DNA of 64,000 nucleotides, taken from assembly GCA_905215155.1 (NCBI GenBank), contig CAJMPJ010000001.1, forward strand, positions 94,632-158,631, written 5' to 3'. The DNA is from an uncultured bacterium (GTDB lineage: Bacteria > Bacillota > Clostridia > Lachnospirales > Lachnospiraceae). A program made the position numbers and the translations under genes. Of this stretch, positions 25,423 to 34,067 are shown in pieces. The notes under the pieces are model-generated. The model was not told where the DNA came from. It searched no databases and worked only from the letters and a program-made list of their open reading frames with translations. Position 1 is the stretch's first letter. Each line of letters opens with the position of its first letter.

Positions 25423-25892
25423 GCCTTTTGCTTGAGACCGGGGCGGCTGTCATCGGAACCGTTTCCTTTTCCCTGCTGTTTGGTGTACCTACCGTTTATT
25501 ATCCTTACTGCGGCTTTATCGGCGGCTCCGGATGGATCGTTTATGCGGTGCTGTTGAACTGGTTGACGGCTCCGGCCTCCGCGCTGATTGCCACGATCGT
25601 GGTCATTTTATTGTCCAGAATGTTTGCGGTGGGAAAACGGTGCCCGGTCACCATATTTTTAATATCCGGTATTTTCCCACTGGTGCCGGGGGCAGGATTA
25701 TACTGGACTGCCTATTATATTGTGACCGATCAACTGGCATTGGCGGCAAGAACGGGATTTATGGCGTTAAAGGTTGCGGTTGCCATTGTGCTGGGCATTG
25801 TATTTGTGTTTGAACTGCCTCAGGGATTTTTTAAATTTGTAAAAAAGCCGTTACAGACGGATGAGAGAAAAGAAAGGGAGAATATAAAATGA
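25419..25892 (+). CDS. Threonine/serine exporter ThrE2-like subunit (DUF3815)
   Basis: 157 aa integral membrane protein with about five helices and motifs VPTVYYPYCGFIGGSGWIVY and PLVPGAGLYWTAYYI typical of DUF3815. It overlaps the preceding DUF1212 gene and the following pyrC by 4 bases each, so all three are translationally coupled. Confidence 0.83.
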   Translation: MSLLLETGAAVIGTVSFSLLFGVPTVYYPYCGFIGGSGWIVYAVLLNWLTAPASALIATIVVILLSRMFAVGKRCPVTIFLISGIFPLVPGAGLYWTAYYIVTDQLALAARTGFMALKVAVAIVLGIVFVFELPQGFFKFVKKPLQTDERKERENIK

Positions 25893-27169
25893 TATGGATT
25901 AGAAATGCACACGTCATAGACCCGGCGGATCAATCGGAGAAAACGGTGGATATCTGCCTTGCTGACGGGAAAATTGCGGCCATCGGCAAAGGGCTGGAAT
26001 TCAGGGTTTCCAAAGAGGATGTGGTAATTGACGCTTCCGGCTATGTGGTGGCTCCGGGACTGATTGATGTTCATGTTCATTTCCGTGATCCCGGACTTAC
26101 TTATAAAGAAGATATCCAGACGGGGGCCAGAGCGGCAGCCAAGGGCGGATTTACCACAGTGGTCTGTATGGCCAACACCAGACCTCCTGTAGATAACACA
26201 GAGACATTAAAATATGTGCTTAGGGAAGGCAAAAAGACTGGGATCAACGTACTTTCTGTTGCTGCGGTTTCCAAGGGAATGAAAGGGCTGGAGCTGACGG
26301 ATATGGAGGAATTAAAAGCCAACGGTGCGGCTGGATTTACGGATGACGGAATCCCTCTTCTCGACACAAAGCTTGTAAAGGAAGCCATGGAACGGGCGGC
26401 CGGACTTGATGTGCCTCTGAGCTTTCACGAAGAAGATCCGTCTTTTATAGTAAATAACGGGATCAACCACGGAAGGGTATCCGAACAGCTTGGAATCTAT
26501 GGTTCCCCGGCTGTTGCGGAGGACAGTCTGGTGGCCAGGGATTTAATGATTGCCCTTCATACCAAAGCTGCAGTGGATATCCAGCATATCAGTTCCGCCG
26601 CTTCTGTAAAGATGGTAAAGTTCGCCAAGGAATTAGGGGCAGATGTGTATGCGGAGGTAACGCCTCATCATTTCACATTGACAGAAGAAGCTGTATTAAA
26701 GCATGGGACTCTGGCGAAGATGAATCCGCCCCTGCGGACGGAAGCGGACAGACAGGCCATTATCCGGGGGTTAAAGGACGGAAGCATTGATATTATTGCG
26801 ACAGACCATGCACCTCACAGTGCGGAGGAAAAGGCCAGGGACTTTACTCAGGCTCCCAGCGGCATCCTTGGCCTGGAGACGGCTTTAGCCCTGGGTGTGA
26901 CCAATCTGGTGCGTGCCGGTCATTTAACCATGATGGAGCTGATGGAAAAAATGAGCCGCAATCCTGCAAAGCTTTACCGGCTGCCATTTGACGGGATAAA
27001 GGAAGGAAGTGCTGCGGACCTTGTGATCTTCGATCCCAATGAGGAATGGGTCGTAGGGGAATATGCCTCTAAGTCCTCCAACTCCCCATTTACCGGAGAG
27101 TCCCTGTTTGGAAAGGTAAAGTATACCATCTGCAATGGAAAGATCGTATTTCAGGATGAAAAGGACTGA
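25889..27169 (+). CDS. pyrC: Dihydroorotase, class I
   Basis: 426 aa amidohydrolase closing carbamoyl-aspartate to dihydroorotate in pyrimidine synthesis. Metal-site motifs are HVHFRDPG (residues 60-67), TDDG with the bridging Asp (~150), HEEDPSF (~178), the ISS-preceding His (~232) and DHAPHS (~305). Length fits the monofunctional PyrC/AllB-like class I enzymes. No other pyr gene or PyrR attenuator is visible; instead pyrC is coupled to a ThrE exporter pair, an unusual arrangement. Confidence 0.92.
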   Translation: MIWIRNAHVIDPADQSEKTVDICLADGKIAAIGKGLEFRVSKEDVVIDASGYVVAPGLIDVHVHFRDPGLTYKEDIQTGARAAAKGGFTTVVCMANTRPPVDNTETLKYVLREGKKTGINVLSVAAVSKGMKGLELTDMEELKANGAAGFTDDGIPLLDTKLVKEAMERAAGLDVPLSFHEEDPSFIVNNGINHGRVSEQLGIYGSPAVAEDSLVARDLMIALHTKAAVDIQHISSAASVKMVKFAKELGADVYAEVTPHHFTLTEEAVLKHGTLAKMNPPLRTEADRQAIIRGLKDGSIDIIATDHAPHSAEEKARDFTQAPSGILGLETALALGVTNLVRAGHLTMMELMEKMSRNPAKLYRLPFDGIKEGSAADLVIFDPNEEWVVGEYASKSSNSPFTGESLFGKVKYTICNGKIVFQDEKD

Positions 27170-27199
27170 TATTAACCCCGAAAAATATACGTTCTGAAA

Positions 27200-28780
27200 A
27201 TGCCAATGAGGACAATGGATATGGAAATCAAGGTACAGGACCAGCTGGCCGGAGACTTGCCCCAGGCCATGGAGCGGGCCATAAGAAAAGGGACCATTGA
27301 GGCTGAGATAGAGTTTATAAAGGACATAGGGGAAACGGCTAAGACCTCTATGGAAAAAGCCGGGGAAGCCGGGGCAGAGCCGCCCAAAGAGGCTGATTCC
27401 TCCAGGGATAGGGCCTCTGTCTCCGATGAAAGTGGACATTATAAGGAAGGGCAGGAAGACGATTCGGACCCGGACCTGGCCTGGAAAACTATCAAAAGCT
27501 GGATTCCGTCCCCGGAAAGAGAGCTGGCAGACGAGCTGAGGGACCTTACTGTTATCTACAAAGAACTGCTGCTTGCCATTTTGGAGCATACTTCAGAAGG
27601 AGAGAGGCAGGGAAAACTTTCGGCTTTGGAAGAGATGGTTCCGGACCTCCTTGCAAAGCTTCTGAATGTCAGCCTGGGAGAGTTGGAAGCCCTGCTTCAG
27701 AATTTTGGCTCTCAGAGTGCCAGAAATGCACTAAGAGCCGCCCTCTATTACAACGTGACAGGCAATGCCCTGAGCGAACGGGAGCTTGAACAGGTTTTTA
27801 AAGGCGTTCTTAAAGGGGCGGAAGCCATGGAAGAGGGACAGGGTGGCATAAGGATTCCCGTCAATAAATCCGAGAACCAGGGAGAACAGGGAATCATTTA
27901 TCAGCCCGCCGGCGAAGGGCGGATCAAAAACGATGCAGGATATTCCAGGCGGATGTTAAAGGAAGCTTACATATCGGTCATTGATGGAAAGAACAGAAAG
28001 GGAGCGGAAAGCGAAAAGGTCTTCGGTGCCAAGGTATCCATTTCCCCAATGGCGGAAAAGAACCTCTATACTCCGGCGGACCTTGCTCTTGCAGAGCGTT
28101 TTGCCGCATACATGAATCATTCCGGCAACTTGCTAGGTGCATCTGCCTTATCCGGGGGAAGTGAAGAGCTGTACGGGTTTCTTGCTGCGTTAATGGCTAT
28201 GAAATCCCTGGCCTTTGGTATGTATTCGGGCATTGATAAGGGGCTGGCTTCGGATTTAAGGGATTCCATTGACCGGATGATTGACTTCTACATACAGGAA
28301 CAGGATCAGAGGATTGCAAACAGAAGCAGGGGTTTGGAAGGCAGACGGCAGTCCTTTCAACCCAAGGAGGCCTATAAAATCTTTTATTATCTGATGAATC
28401 TTTATCAGACTACAAAAGACCTGCAGGAGACGGCAAACAAAGGCATGCGCCATGCATACCGGCAGTTTTTAAAGAAAAAGGAAGGGTTGAGGGATGGGGA
28501 CGAATCCTCATTCTTTTTCTCTAAGGGCAAAAAAGATGCCATAGAGGACTGGAAGGAGGGAAAACGTCAGATAGAGCGTGATTTCAGGGAATTCCAAACC
28601 TTTCTAAATGGCCAGGACCAAAACGGAATGCCGTTTGGAGTTCTGGAATTAAGTCCCTGGGGCATGTTCGCAGAACCGAAAAACAAGCCTGATAGAGGAC
28701 CGGTACCGGCTTCCTCCCTGTTTTTGATCGGAGGCGCAGCCGTTTTCCTTATTTTACTGCTTGCAGTTGTTTTTCTTTAA
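27200..28780 (+). CDS. Tail-anchored cytoplasmic protein of unknown function
   Basis: 526 aa. No signal peptide; a highly acidic disordered stretch lies at residues ~45-95 (EADSSRDRASVSDES). A mostly helical body follows, with a Lys/Arg-rich region (residues ~370-470), and a single C-terminal transmembrane segment SLFLIGGAAVFLILLLAVVF reaches the end, so the bulk would face the cytosol. No enzyme motif seen. ATGs at 27200, 27206 and 27215 are all possible; the last has TGAGG close upstream. It follows pyrC by 30 bases and may be co-transcribed. I do not recognise the family. Confidence 0.7.
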   Translation: MPMRTMDMEIKVQDQLAGDLPQAMERAIRKGTIEAEIEFIKDIGETAKTSMEKAGEAGAEPPKEADSSRDRASVSDESGHYKEGQEDDSDPDLAWKTIKSWIPSPERELADELRDLTVIYKELLLAILEHTSEGERQGKLSALEEMVPDLLAKLLNVSLGELEALLQNFGSQSARNALRAALYYNVTGNALSERELEQVFKGVLKGAEAMEEGQGGIRIPVNKSENQGEQGIIYQPAGEGRIKNDAGYSRRMLKEAYISVIDGKNRKGAESEKVFGAKVSISPMAEKNLYTPADLALAERFAAYMNHSGNLLGASALSGGSEELYGFLAALMAMKSLAFGMYSGIDKGLASDLRDSIDRMIDFYIQEQDQRIANRSRGLEGRRQSFQPKEAYKIFYYLMNLYQTTKDLQETANKGMRHAYRQFLKKKEGLRDGDESSFFFSKGKKDAIEDWKEGKRQIERDFREFQTFLNGQDQNGMPFGVLELSPWGMFAEPKNKPDRGPVPASSLFLIGGAAVFLILLLAVVFL

Positions 28781-28913
28781 ATGTTTTTGAGGGGTTTTCA
28801 GATATGCTGTTAAATTCAATCATATTTTTTTCTTTGTGTAAACTTTTTGCTTTACAGAAACACTTTACTATGCTACCATGGTAACACATGAAATTAACGA
28901 GGAGGATACAAGG

Positions 28914-29765
28914 ATGAAAAAAATAATGATAAAAATGGCAGCAGCATTGAGTGTACTGGCGTTACTGAGCGGCTGCTCTTCAAAGCAGGAGACAGCACCG
29001 GCAGACCAGGCCGGGGAAACCAAAGAGTCAGGCTCCGAAGCGTCCGGTGCAGCAAAGGCAGGCGAGGGGGAAGAAACCTTTACGGTAGGCTTTGATCAGG
29101 ATTTCCCGCCTATGGGATTTGTAGGGGACAATGGAGAATACACCGGCTTTGACCTGGATCTGGCAAAGGAAGTGGCAAACCGCCTGGGGAAGAAGTTTGT
29201 GGCACAGCCAATCGGCTGGGATGCCAAGGATATGGAGCTGGAATCAGGAAATATCGACTGCATCTGGAACGGATTTACCATGAACGGGCGGGAAGACGGC
29301 TACACCTGGACAAAACCCTATATGAAAAACAGCCAGGTATTTGTGGTAGCTAAGGACTCCGGAATTCAGACCCTTGGGGACCTGTCCGGAAAGATCGTTG
29401 AAGTCCAGGCTGATTCTTCCGCAGAAAAAGCCTTAAAGGAAGATGAGACCTTATTGAATACGTTTAAGACCTTACAGACCACTCCGGATTACAACACCGC
29501 ATTTATGGATCTGGAAATGGGCGCAGTGGATGCCGTTGCCATGGACGTGATCGTAGCCGCATACCAGATTGAACAGAGAAAAGCTGATTTTGTGATCCTG
29601 GAAGAATCCTTATCTGCCGAAGAGTACGGAGTAGGCTTTAAAAAGGGAAATGAGAAGTTAAGAGATCAGGTTCAGGAGCAGTTAGAAGCCATGGCAGCCG
29701 ATGGCACCTTAAAGAAGATTTCAGAACAGTGGTTTGGCAAGGATGTTACCACTGTTGCAAAATAA
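28914..29765 (+). CDS. Polar amino acid ABC transporter, substrate-binding lipoprotein
   Basis: Family 3 periplasmic-type binding protein, ~283 aa. The signal peptide has lipobox LLSGC, then a linker rich in Ala/Glu/Gly. The SBP_bac_3 body has TVGFDQDFPPMGFVGDNGEYTGFDLDLA in outline, the canonical ligand region, plus KIVEVQADSSAEKAL and a family Asp at MDVIVAAYQ. ATG 28914 is chosen because GGAGG lies at 28901-28905. It is first of a three-gene importer operon; the ligand is probably a polar amino acid, cystine included, but not decidable here. Confidence 0.9.
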   Translation: MKKIMIKMAAALSVLALLSGCSSKQETAPADQAGETKESGSEASGAAKAGEGEETFTVGFDQDFPPMGFVGDNGEYTGFDLDLAKEVANRLGKKFVAQPIGWDAKDMELESGNIDCIWNGFTMNGREDGYTWTKPYMKNSQVFVVAKDSGIQTLGDLSGKIVEVQADSSAEKALKEDETLLNTFKTLQTTPDYNTAFMDLEMGAVDAVAMDVIVAAYQIEQRKADFVILEESLSAEEYGVGFKKGNEKLRDQVQEQLEAMAADGTLKKISEQWFGKDVTTVAK

Positions 29766-29789
29766 AAGAACGTAATTGGAGGAGTAATC

Positions 29790-30440
29790 ATGACTTTCAT
29801 ACAGATACTATCACAACTGGCAGGGGGGATGTGGGTCAGCATTCAGATCTTTGTGGTGACCCTGATCTTTTCTCTTCCCCTGGGACTATTGGTTTCCTTT
29901 GGAAGGATGTCAAGGAATCCGGTCATAAAGGCCATTGTTAAATTCTATATTTCAGTCATGAGAGGAACGCCCCTGATGCTTCAGCTGATGGTGGTTTATT
30001 TCGGTCCATATAACTTATTCGGTATAAAGGTGGGGAATGATTACCGCCTTTATGCTGCGTTTATCGGATTTGTCATCAACTATGCGGCGTATTTTGCGGA
30101 GATTTACAGAAGCGGCATCCAGTCCATGCCTGCGGGCCAGTATGAGGCCGCCAGGCTGCTTGGCTATACAAAGTCCCAGACTTTTTTCCGCATTATATTT
30201 CCTCAGGTGGTCAAACGGATTCTTCCTTCTGTCACCAATGAGGTGATCACGCTGGTAAAGGATACCTCTTTAGCATTTACCATCAGCGTCCTGGAGATGT
30301 TTGCCGTGGCAAAAGCGCTGGCTTCTTCCCAGACGAGCCTGATTCCCTTTGTGGCAGCAGGACTTTTTTACTATGTCTTTAACTTGATCGTTGCAGTCGG
30401 GATGGAATCCTTAGAGAAACGGATGAATTATTATGAGTAG
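29790..30440 (+). CDS. Polar amino acid ABC transporter, permease
   Basis: 216 aa HisM/GlnP-type permease with about five transmembrane helices. Signatures are [16 protein letters not shown] and the EAA loop [21 protein letters not shown]. It lies 24 bases after the binding protein and ends 10 bases before the ATPase start. Confidence 0.92.
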   Translation: MTFIQILSQLAGGMWVSIQIFVVTLIFSLPLGLLVSFGRMSRNPVIKAIVKFYISVMRGTPLMLQLMVVYFGPYNLFGIKVGNDYRLYAAFIGFVINYAAYFAEIYRSGIQSMPAGQYEAARLLGYTKSQTFFRIIFPQVVKRILPSVTNEVITLVKDTSLAFTISVLEMFAVAKALASSQTSLIPFVAAGLFYYVFNLIVAVGMESLEKRMNYYE

Positions 30441-30450
30441 GAGGACCGAG

Positions 30451-31215
30451 ATGTATTTACTGGAAATGAACCACGTGAAAAAATCATTTAACGGCCAGGA
30501 GGTTTTAAAGGATATTTCCCTGTCCGTAAAAGAGGGGGAGATTGTCTCCATCATCGGTCCCTCCGGTTCCGGGAAATCCACCCTCTTACGATGTGCTGCC
30601 ATGCTGGAGCAGATGGACCAGGGAGAGCTCATTTATCTGGGCGAAAAAGCAGCATATTCCGGAACAGAGGGAAATTCCGTCTACGCAGCCAAGGACGTGC
30701 TGCGCCGGATTCAGAAATATTACGGGCTGGTATTCCAGAACTTTCATTTATTCCCTCATATGACGGTGATGAACAATGTGATTGATGCCCCGGTTCATGT
30801 GCAGAAGCGAAACAAGGAGGAAGTCAAGGCAGAAGCCATAAAGCTGCTTCAGAAAATGGGACTGGAAGACAAGGCAGAGGCATATCCCTGCCAGCTTTCC
30901 GGCGGTCAGTGCCAGCGTGTTGCAATTGCCAGAGCTTTGGCTTTAAATCCCAAGATCTTATTCTTTGATGAGCCTACCTCCGCCCTGGACCCGGAACTGA
31001 CAGGAGAGGTCTTAAAGGTCATTAAATCCCTGGCAGACCTTCAGATCACCATGGTCATCGTCACCCATGAGATGGCCTTTGCCAGAGATATCTCCGACCG
31101 GGTCATCTTTATGGCAGACGGAGTCATCGTGGAGGAAGGGACACCGGAGGAAGTGTTCTCTTCCATCAATGTCCGCACACAGAGTTTTTTGGGCAGGTAT
31201 GGTGAAATCTTGTAG
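30451..31215 (+). CDS. Polar amino acid ABC transporter, ATPase
   Basis: About 254 aa from ATG 30451, which has GGAGG at 30440-30444; an in-frame ATG at 30433 lies inside the permease gene and before that site. Walker [10 protein letters not shown], signature [15 protein letters not shown], Walker [14 protein letters not shown] and H-loop [11 protein letters not shown] are all intact. It ends 13 bases before the left end of the integrated element. Confidence 0.92.
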   Translation: MYLLEMNHVKKSFNGQEVLKDISLSVKEGEIVSIIGPSGSGKSTLLRCAAMLEQMDQGELIYLGEKAAYSGTEGNSVYAAKDVLRRIQKYYGLVFQNFHLFPHMTVMNNVIDAPVHVQKRNKEEVKAEAIKLLQKMGLEDKAEAYPCQLSGGQCQRVAIARALALNPKILFFDEPTSALDPELTGEVLKVIKSLADLQITMVIVTHEMAFARDISDRVIFMADGVIVEEGTPEEVFSSINVRTQSFLGRYGEIL

Positions 31216-31227
31216 AAATTGGAAAAT

Positions 31228-31250
31228 TTAAGAAAAAAGAAAAAGATTTT
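31228..31250 (+). repeat. Left attachment-site candidate (attL), 23-base direct repeat
   Basis: Begins TTAAGAAAAAAG and ends AGATTTT, identical to 34068-34090. It lies 13 bases after the end of the amino acid transporter operon. The sequence is A-rich, so chance similarity is possible, but the position beside an integrase stub argues for a real site. Confidence 0.65.
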
Positions 31251-31257
31251 CATTAAA

Positions 31258-31292
31258 CCCCTGAAATCCCCTGTTTATGCGTGTTTCAGGGG
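31258..31292. terminator. Inverted repeat between attL and the integrase stub
   Basis: CCCCTGAAA at 31258-31266 pairs with TTTCAGGGG at 31284-31292. It may terminate the integrase gene and the transporter operon; no long T run follows on either strand. Confidence 0.45.
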
Positions 31293-31455
31293 TATGATTT
31301 TGCTCTTTGACTGCATTTTGACTGCATCGTAATAGGATTCTAGCTTATCTACTTTTACATCCTCAGATCCAAAATGTGTATAGGTGTCCAAGGTGGTCTT
31401 AATATCATCATGGCCGAGGAGGTATTGGGCTTGTTTAATATCGATGCGCTCACTG
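31275..31455 (-). pseudogene. int: Tyrosine integrase, C-terminal stub
   Basis: Read on the minus strand: ERIDIKQAQYLLGHDDIKTT, then LDTYTHFGSEDVKVDKL and YYDAVKMQSKSK. The LGH and YTH boxes (His and catalytic Tyr of the recombinase) are present, but everything upstream, including the catalytic Arg and Lys, is gone. At about 31455 the sequence jumps to an unrelated fragment on the other strand. Confidence 0.8.
31306..31327. repeat. Left arm-type repeats (two copies of TTTGACTGCAT)
   Basis: TTTGACTGCAT at 31306-31316 and TTTTGACTGCAT at 31316-31327 lie inside the coding end of the integrase stub. The same unit recurs three times near the right end. Confidence 0.55.
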
Positions 31456-31577
31456 GTTGGCAGGAGATTGACGGTGAATGGTATTATTTTGAGCCTAGAG
31501 CGGGGCATGATTTGGAGTGTGCGCTGTACAAAACGAATAGCAACGGGGGCCAGTGGCCAGGAGAATTTCCTGATTAG
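31453..31577 (+). pseudogene. Cell-wall-binding-repeat scrap (endolysin-like)
   Basis: The frame reads LTGWQEIDGEWYYFEP, the signature of choline/cell-wall-binding repeats, then GHDLECALYKTNSNGG before a stop at 31577. It is probably the tail of a phage-type endolysin left after an internal deletion joined it to the integrase stub. No start codon of its own. Confidence 0.5.
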
Positions 31578-31783
31578 TGATATTAATATTTGTAGAGGTT
31601 GAGAATGCAAAGCTTTATTGGACCGCTATTTTATATTTTTAGTATGTACTTACTAGAGATCAAATTTATTTGAAAAATTTTTCAAAAAACTTTAAAAATT
31701 TTTCCGAAATGCTGTTGACAAATTAACCTAAATAGGTTAAAATTAAAATGTGATGAGAATATCACTAGAAGGAGGATTGCAAG

Positions 31784-32134
31784 ATGGTTACTAACTTCGG
31801 AAAATTTTGCCGCAAATTAAGAATTGACAAAGGTGAATTACTATTTGATATGGCTAAAAAACTCGGGGTTTCATCTGCATTTTTATCTAAGGTTGAAAAT
31901 GGAAATAAGAAACCACCGAAAGAATGGGAAGATAGTTTTATTACTTTGTACGATCTTGATGAAAGTAAATCTTCAGAATTAAGGCAATACATGTTCGAGG
32001 CAATAAACTACGATAGTATTGATATGTCTGAGTTTAACGATGACAATAGGCAAATGCTTTTGTCTTTTGCACGAAAGTTAGGTTCGATGGATGATACAAA
32101 GAAAAATGAGTTAAAAAAAATGTTTGGAAATTAA
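31784..32134 (+). CDS. XRE-family repressor of the element
   Basis: 116 aa. N-terminal helix-turn-helix LRIDKGELLFDMAKKLGVSS followed by FLSKVENGNKKPP, the XRE signature. The C-terminal half is helical. It starts 17 bases ahead of an ImmA-type peptidase, the usual repressor/antirepressor arrangement (ImmR/ImmA of ICEBs1), in which the peptidase cleaves the repressor on DNA damage or partner signals. GGAGG precedes ATG 31784. Confidence 0.85.
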   Translation: MVTNFGKFCRKLRIDKGELLFDMAKKLGVSSAFLSKVENGNKKPPKEWEDSFITLYDLDESKSSELRQYMFEAINYDSIDMSEFNDDNRQMLLSFARKLGSMDDTKKNELKKMFGN

Positions 32135-32151
32135 TGTGGAGGTGTTACTGA

Positions 32152-32661
32152 TTGAATATTTGCGCTACGGCATTGTCGAGAATTAAGATTCGTGATTTGA
32201 CAAGGGAATTACGTGAGATAATTGGAGTCCAAAATGAATTATATTTTCCAATTGTATATTTTATTGAGTGGGTATTAGGGAATCCAGATAATGATTTTAA
32301 CTTTAAAATCGTTCCAATAGCTGAAATGGAAGATACATATGGAACCACTAATACTGAGAGCAATATAATGAAAATTCGAGAAGATGTATATGACGGAGCA
32401 GTAGCGGGTAATCCGAGAGATCGCTTTACGTTATGTCACGAATTAGGACATTTTTTATTACATCAGCCTCAATTTATAAGTTTTGCACGTGGAGCTATTC
32501 CTACATATTGCCAACCGGAATGGCAAGCCAATACTTTTGCAGCTGAATTGATGGCTCCGTACGATTTAGTTAAAAACATGTCGCCAGAAGAAATTTCATT
32601 AAAATGTGGAATGTCTAAAATGGCAGCAAATATTCAATACAATGAATGCCATAAAAAATGA
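32152..32661 (+). CDS. ImmA/IrrE-family metallopeptidase
   Basis: 169 aa. The zinc motif HELGH is preceded by DRFTLC and followed by FLLHQ, then FAAELMAP, the COG2856 signature. The start is a TTG at 32152, with GGAGG about 12 bases upstream. It is expected to cleave the XRE repressor just upstream and so control the element. Confidence 0.85.
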   Translation: MNICATALSRIKIRDLTRELREIIGVQNELYFPIVYFIEWVLGNPDNDFNFKIVPIAEMEDTYGTTNTESNIMKIREDVYDGAVAGNPRDRFTLCHELGHFLLHQPQFISFARGAIPTYCQPEWQANTFAAELMAPYDLVKNMSPEEISLKCGMSKMAANIQYNECHKK

Positions 32662-32827
32662 TGTTTAGAGTAAGTACTCTTTACATATAAAAACCAGGCA
32701 CCATGAGATGTCTGGTCACTGCCAAAGTATTACTAACTGTGGCTGGTTATATTTAATTCTTGGTCGTTTTGAGTATAACACCTTAGTGATGCTTTTGCAA
32801 GTGAAAATTGCAAAGGAGGTTGATTTT

Positions 32828-32950
32828 ATGTATATTTTTCGTGCATGGATTACAACTAAGGATGGCACAAAGGTATATGCCAAGACTTATGGTAAAAAAG
32901 CCTTCCGCATCTGGGTAGGTCCAGGTCCGGAACCAGTTAAGAAGAACTAG
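32828..32950 (+). CDS. Small KDGT-motif protein A
   Basis: 40 aa, starting MYIFRAWITTKDGTKVYAK, with AAAGGAGG at 32812-32819 and 8-base spacing. It is basic and ends in a Gly/Pro tail. It shares a KDGT(K/R)V(Y/D)AK/H core with the next small protein. Such short ORFs are common in clostridial phages and integrative elements; function unknown. Confidence 0.65.
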   Translation: MYIFRAWITTKDGTKVYAKTYGKKAFRIWVGPGPEPVKKN

Positions 32951-32957
32951 TTAACTG

Positions 32958-32998
32958 AAAGGGCACTTTTACCAGCTGAGGTGCCTTTGACTTTTATT
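32958..32998 (+). terminator. Terminator after small protein A
   Basis: AAAGGGCAC at 32958-32966 pairs with GTGCCTTT at 32981-32988 (one bulged G), followed by GACTTTTATTT. Confidence 0.6.
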
Positions 32999-33018
32999 TG
33001 TGAAAAGAAAAGGATAAT

Positions 33019-33138
33019 ATGGCAAAAACAAAAACAAGTATTAGAGGACAACAACATAAGAAAATTGTACCCGTTAAGTCATATACTAAAAAGGACGGTA
33101 CAAGAGTTGATGCGCATAGACGTTCTACTCCCAACTGA
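33019..33138 (+). CDS. Small KDGT-motif protein B
   Basis: 39 aa, very basic: MAKTKTSIRGQQHKKIVP then YTKKDGTRVDAHRRSTPN. An AAGGA site lies 5 bases before ATG 33019. It resembles tiny proteins seen on clostridial mobile elements; an RNA- or DNA-binding role is suggested only by charge. Confidence 0.65.
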   Translation: MAKTKTSIRGQQHKKIVPVKSYTKKDGTRVDAHRRSTPN

Positions 33139-33139
33139 A

Positions 33140-33185
33140 TTAAAAGATGATTGGGGAGGGGAAGTTTCCCCTTCTTTTAATTGAT
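33140..33185 (+). terminator. Terminator after small protein B
   Basis: Outer stem TTAAAAG 33140-33146/CTTTTAA 33174-33180 and inner stem GGGGAA 33158-33163/TTCCCC 33166-33171. Confidence 0.5.
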
Positions 33186-33231
33186 ATGGTTACTAAACTA
33201 AAGATAACACCATGATAATGGAGACAATAAT

Positions 33232-33831
33232 ATGAAAATGTTTGAATTTACTGGCTTAAGAGTTTTACATAATGATATGAAAAACGTTGGAGAGAAAAGA
33301 GCAATTTTCTCCTTCGAGTATAACAAAAAAAGTTTTAGCTGTATTTTTTTGACGGATATTACGCCATATAGATTATATTTGACAACTCTTGGCGTTGATC
33401 CTATAGTATTTGAGTTCGAGGTACACGCTGGATATAATGTAAAGTGTTATATAGAAGAAGTCGAATACAAGAAATTGATTAAATATCTTAGTTTGGAATA
33501 TAGTTCTGATCATAAATTTATGCCAATAGATTTTTTTGAAGCGTTGAATAGGAACATTCCTTCTAAATTTGAAGATACACCAAATTATTCGGAAGTTATA
33601 AAAGTTGCATCTAAGCGTAGACGTATTGAAGAAATCGATAAAGTATATTTTTGTGGCTGGAGAAGAAATCCAATAGGAAGCAAGGTTAGTATAGAGAACT
33701 TAGAAAAAACAAGAAGTGCTTTCGGTGAAGAGAAAGCAAGGATAAGTAAGGAAAAAAACATAAGCTCTTGTTGGACTGATCAAAAGGGTGAAGAGATATT
33801 GAAGAAGTTGAGTGAATTAAATGCAATGTAA
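33232..33831 (+). CDS. Hypothetical cargo protein of the element (possibly DUF6037)
   Basis: 199 aa, mixed alpha/beta, no signal peptide or membrane segment. N-terminal half is strand-rich (FEFTGLRVLHNDMKN, FSCIFLTDITPYRLYLTTLG); the C-terminal half is charged and helical with FCGWRRNPIG and CWTDQKGEEIL. It recalls proteins annotated DUF6037 on mobile elements, which I cannot confirm. It is cargo in a repressor-controlled element, so a defence or regulatory function is conceivable. The codon use is AT-rich like the rest of the element. Confidence 0.6.
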   Translation: MKMFEFTGLRVLHNDMKNVGEKRAIFSFEYNKKSFSCIFLTDITPYRLYLTTLGVDPIVFEFEVHAGYNVKCYIEEVEYKKLIKYLSLEYSSDHKFMPIDFFEALNRNIPSKFEDTPNYSEVIKVASKRRRIEEIDKVYFCGWRRNPIGSKVSIENLEKTRSAFGEEKARISKEKNISSCWTDQKGEEILKKLSELNAM

Positions 33832-33880
33832 GCATATAAATTTAATAAAATTCGGCTGAACGACGCTATCCATAAAATAG

Positions 33881-33912
33881 GCAGGTATCCGGTATTCAGG
33901 GCCTGCCCATTA
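33881..33912. repeat. Dispersed hairpin repeat, copy B
   Basis: GGCAGG at 33881-33886 pairs with CCTGCC near 33902-33907. AGGTATCCGGTAT (33883-33895) and CCTGCCCATTA (33902-33912) are shared with copy A at 21418-21484. Confidence 0.4.
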
Positions 33913-33937
33913 ATATAGAAGAGATTATATCATTTTC

Positions 33938-33978
33938 TGACTGCATTTTGACTGCATGACATCTGGTTTTGACTGCAT
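33938..33978. repeat. Right arm-type repeats (three copies of TGACTGCAT)
   Basis: TGACTGCAT at 33938-33946, TTTTGACTGCAT at 33946-33957 and at 33967-33978. The first 20 bases are identical to 31308-31327 near the left end. Confidence 0.55.
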
Positions 33979-34067
33979 TTATCTGGTAAAAGCTGGTGAG
34001 TCCAAAAGTCCCTAAAACCCTTATTTTAAGCGAAAAACTACCATTTTTAGGTAATTATTAAAATTAC

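Noticed and set aside
31374-31577. 67-residue plus-strand gene
   Set aside because: Its first half is the antisense of the integrase stub; only the last ~40 codons carry meaningful similarity (cell-wall-binding repeat).
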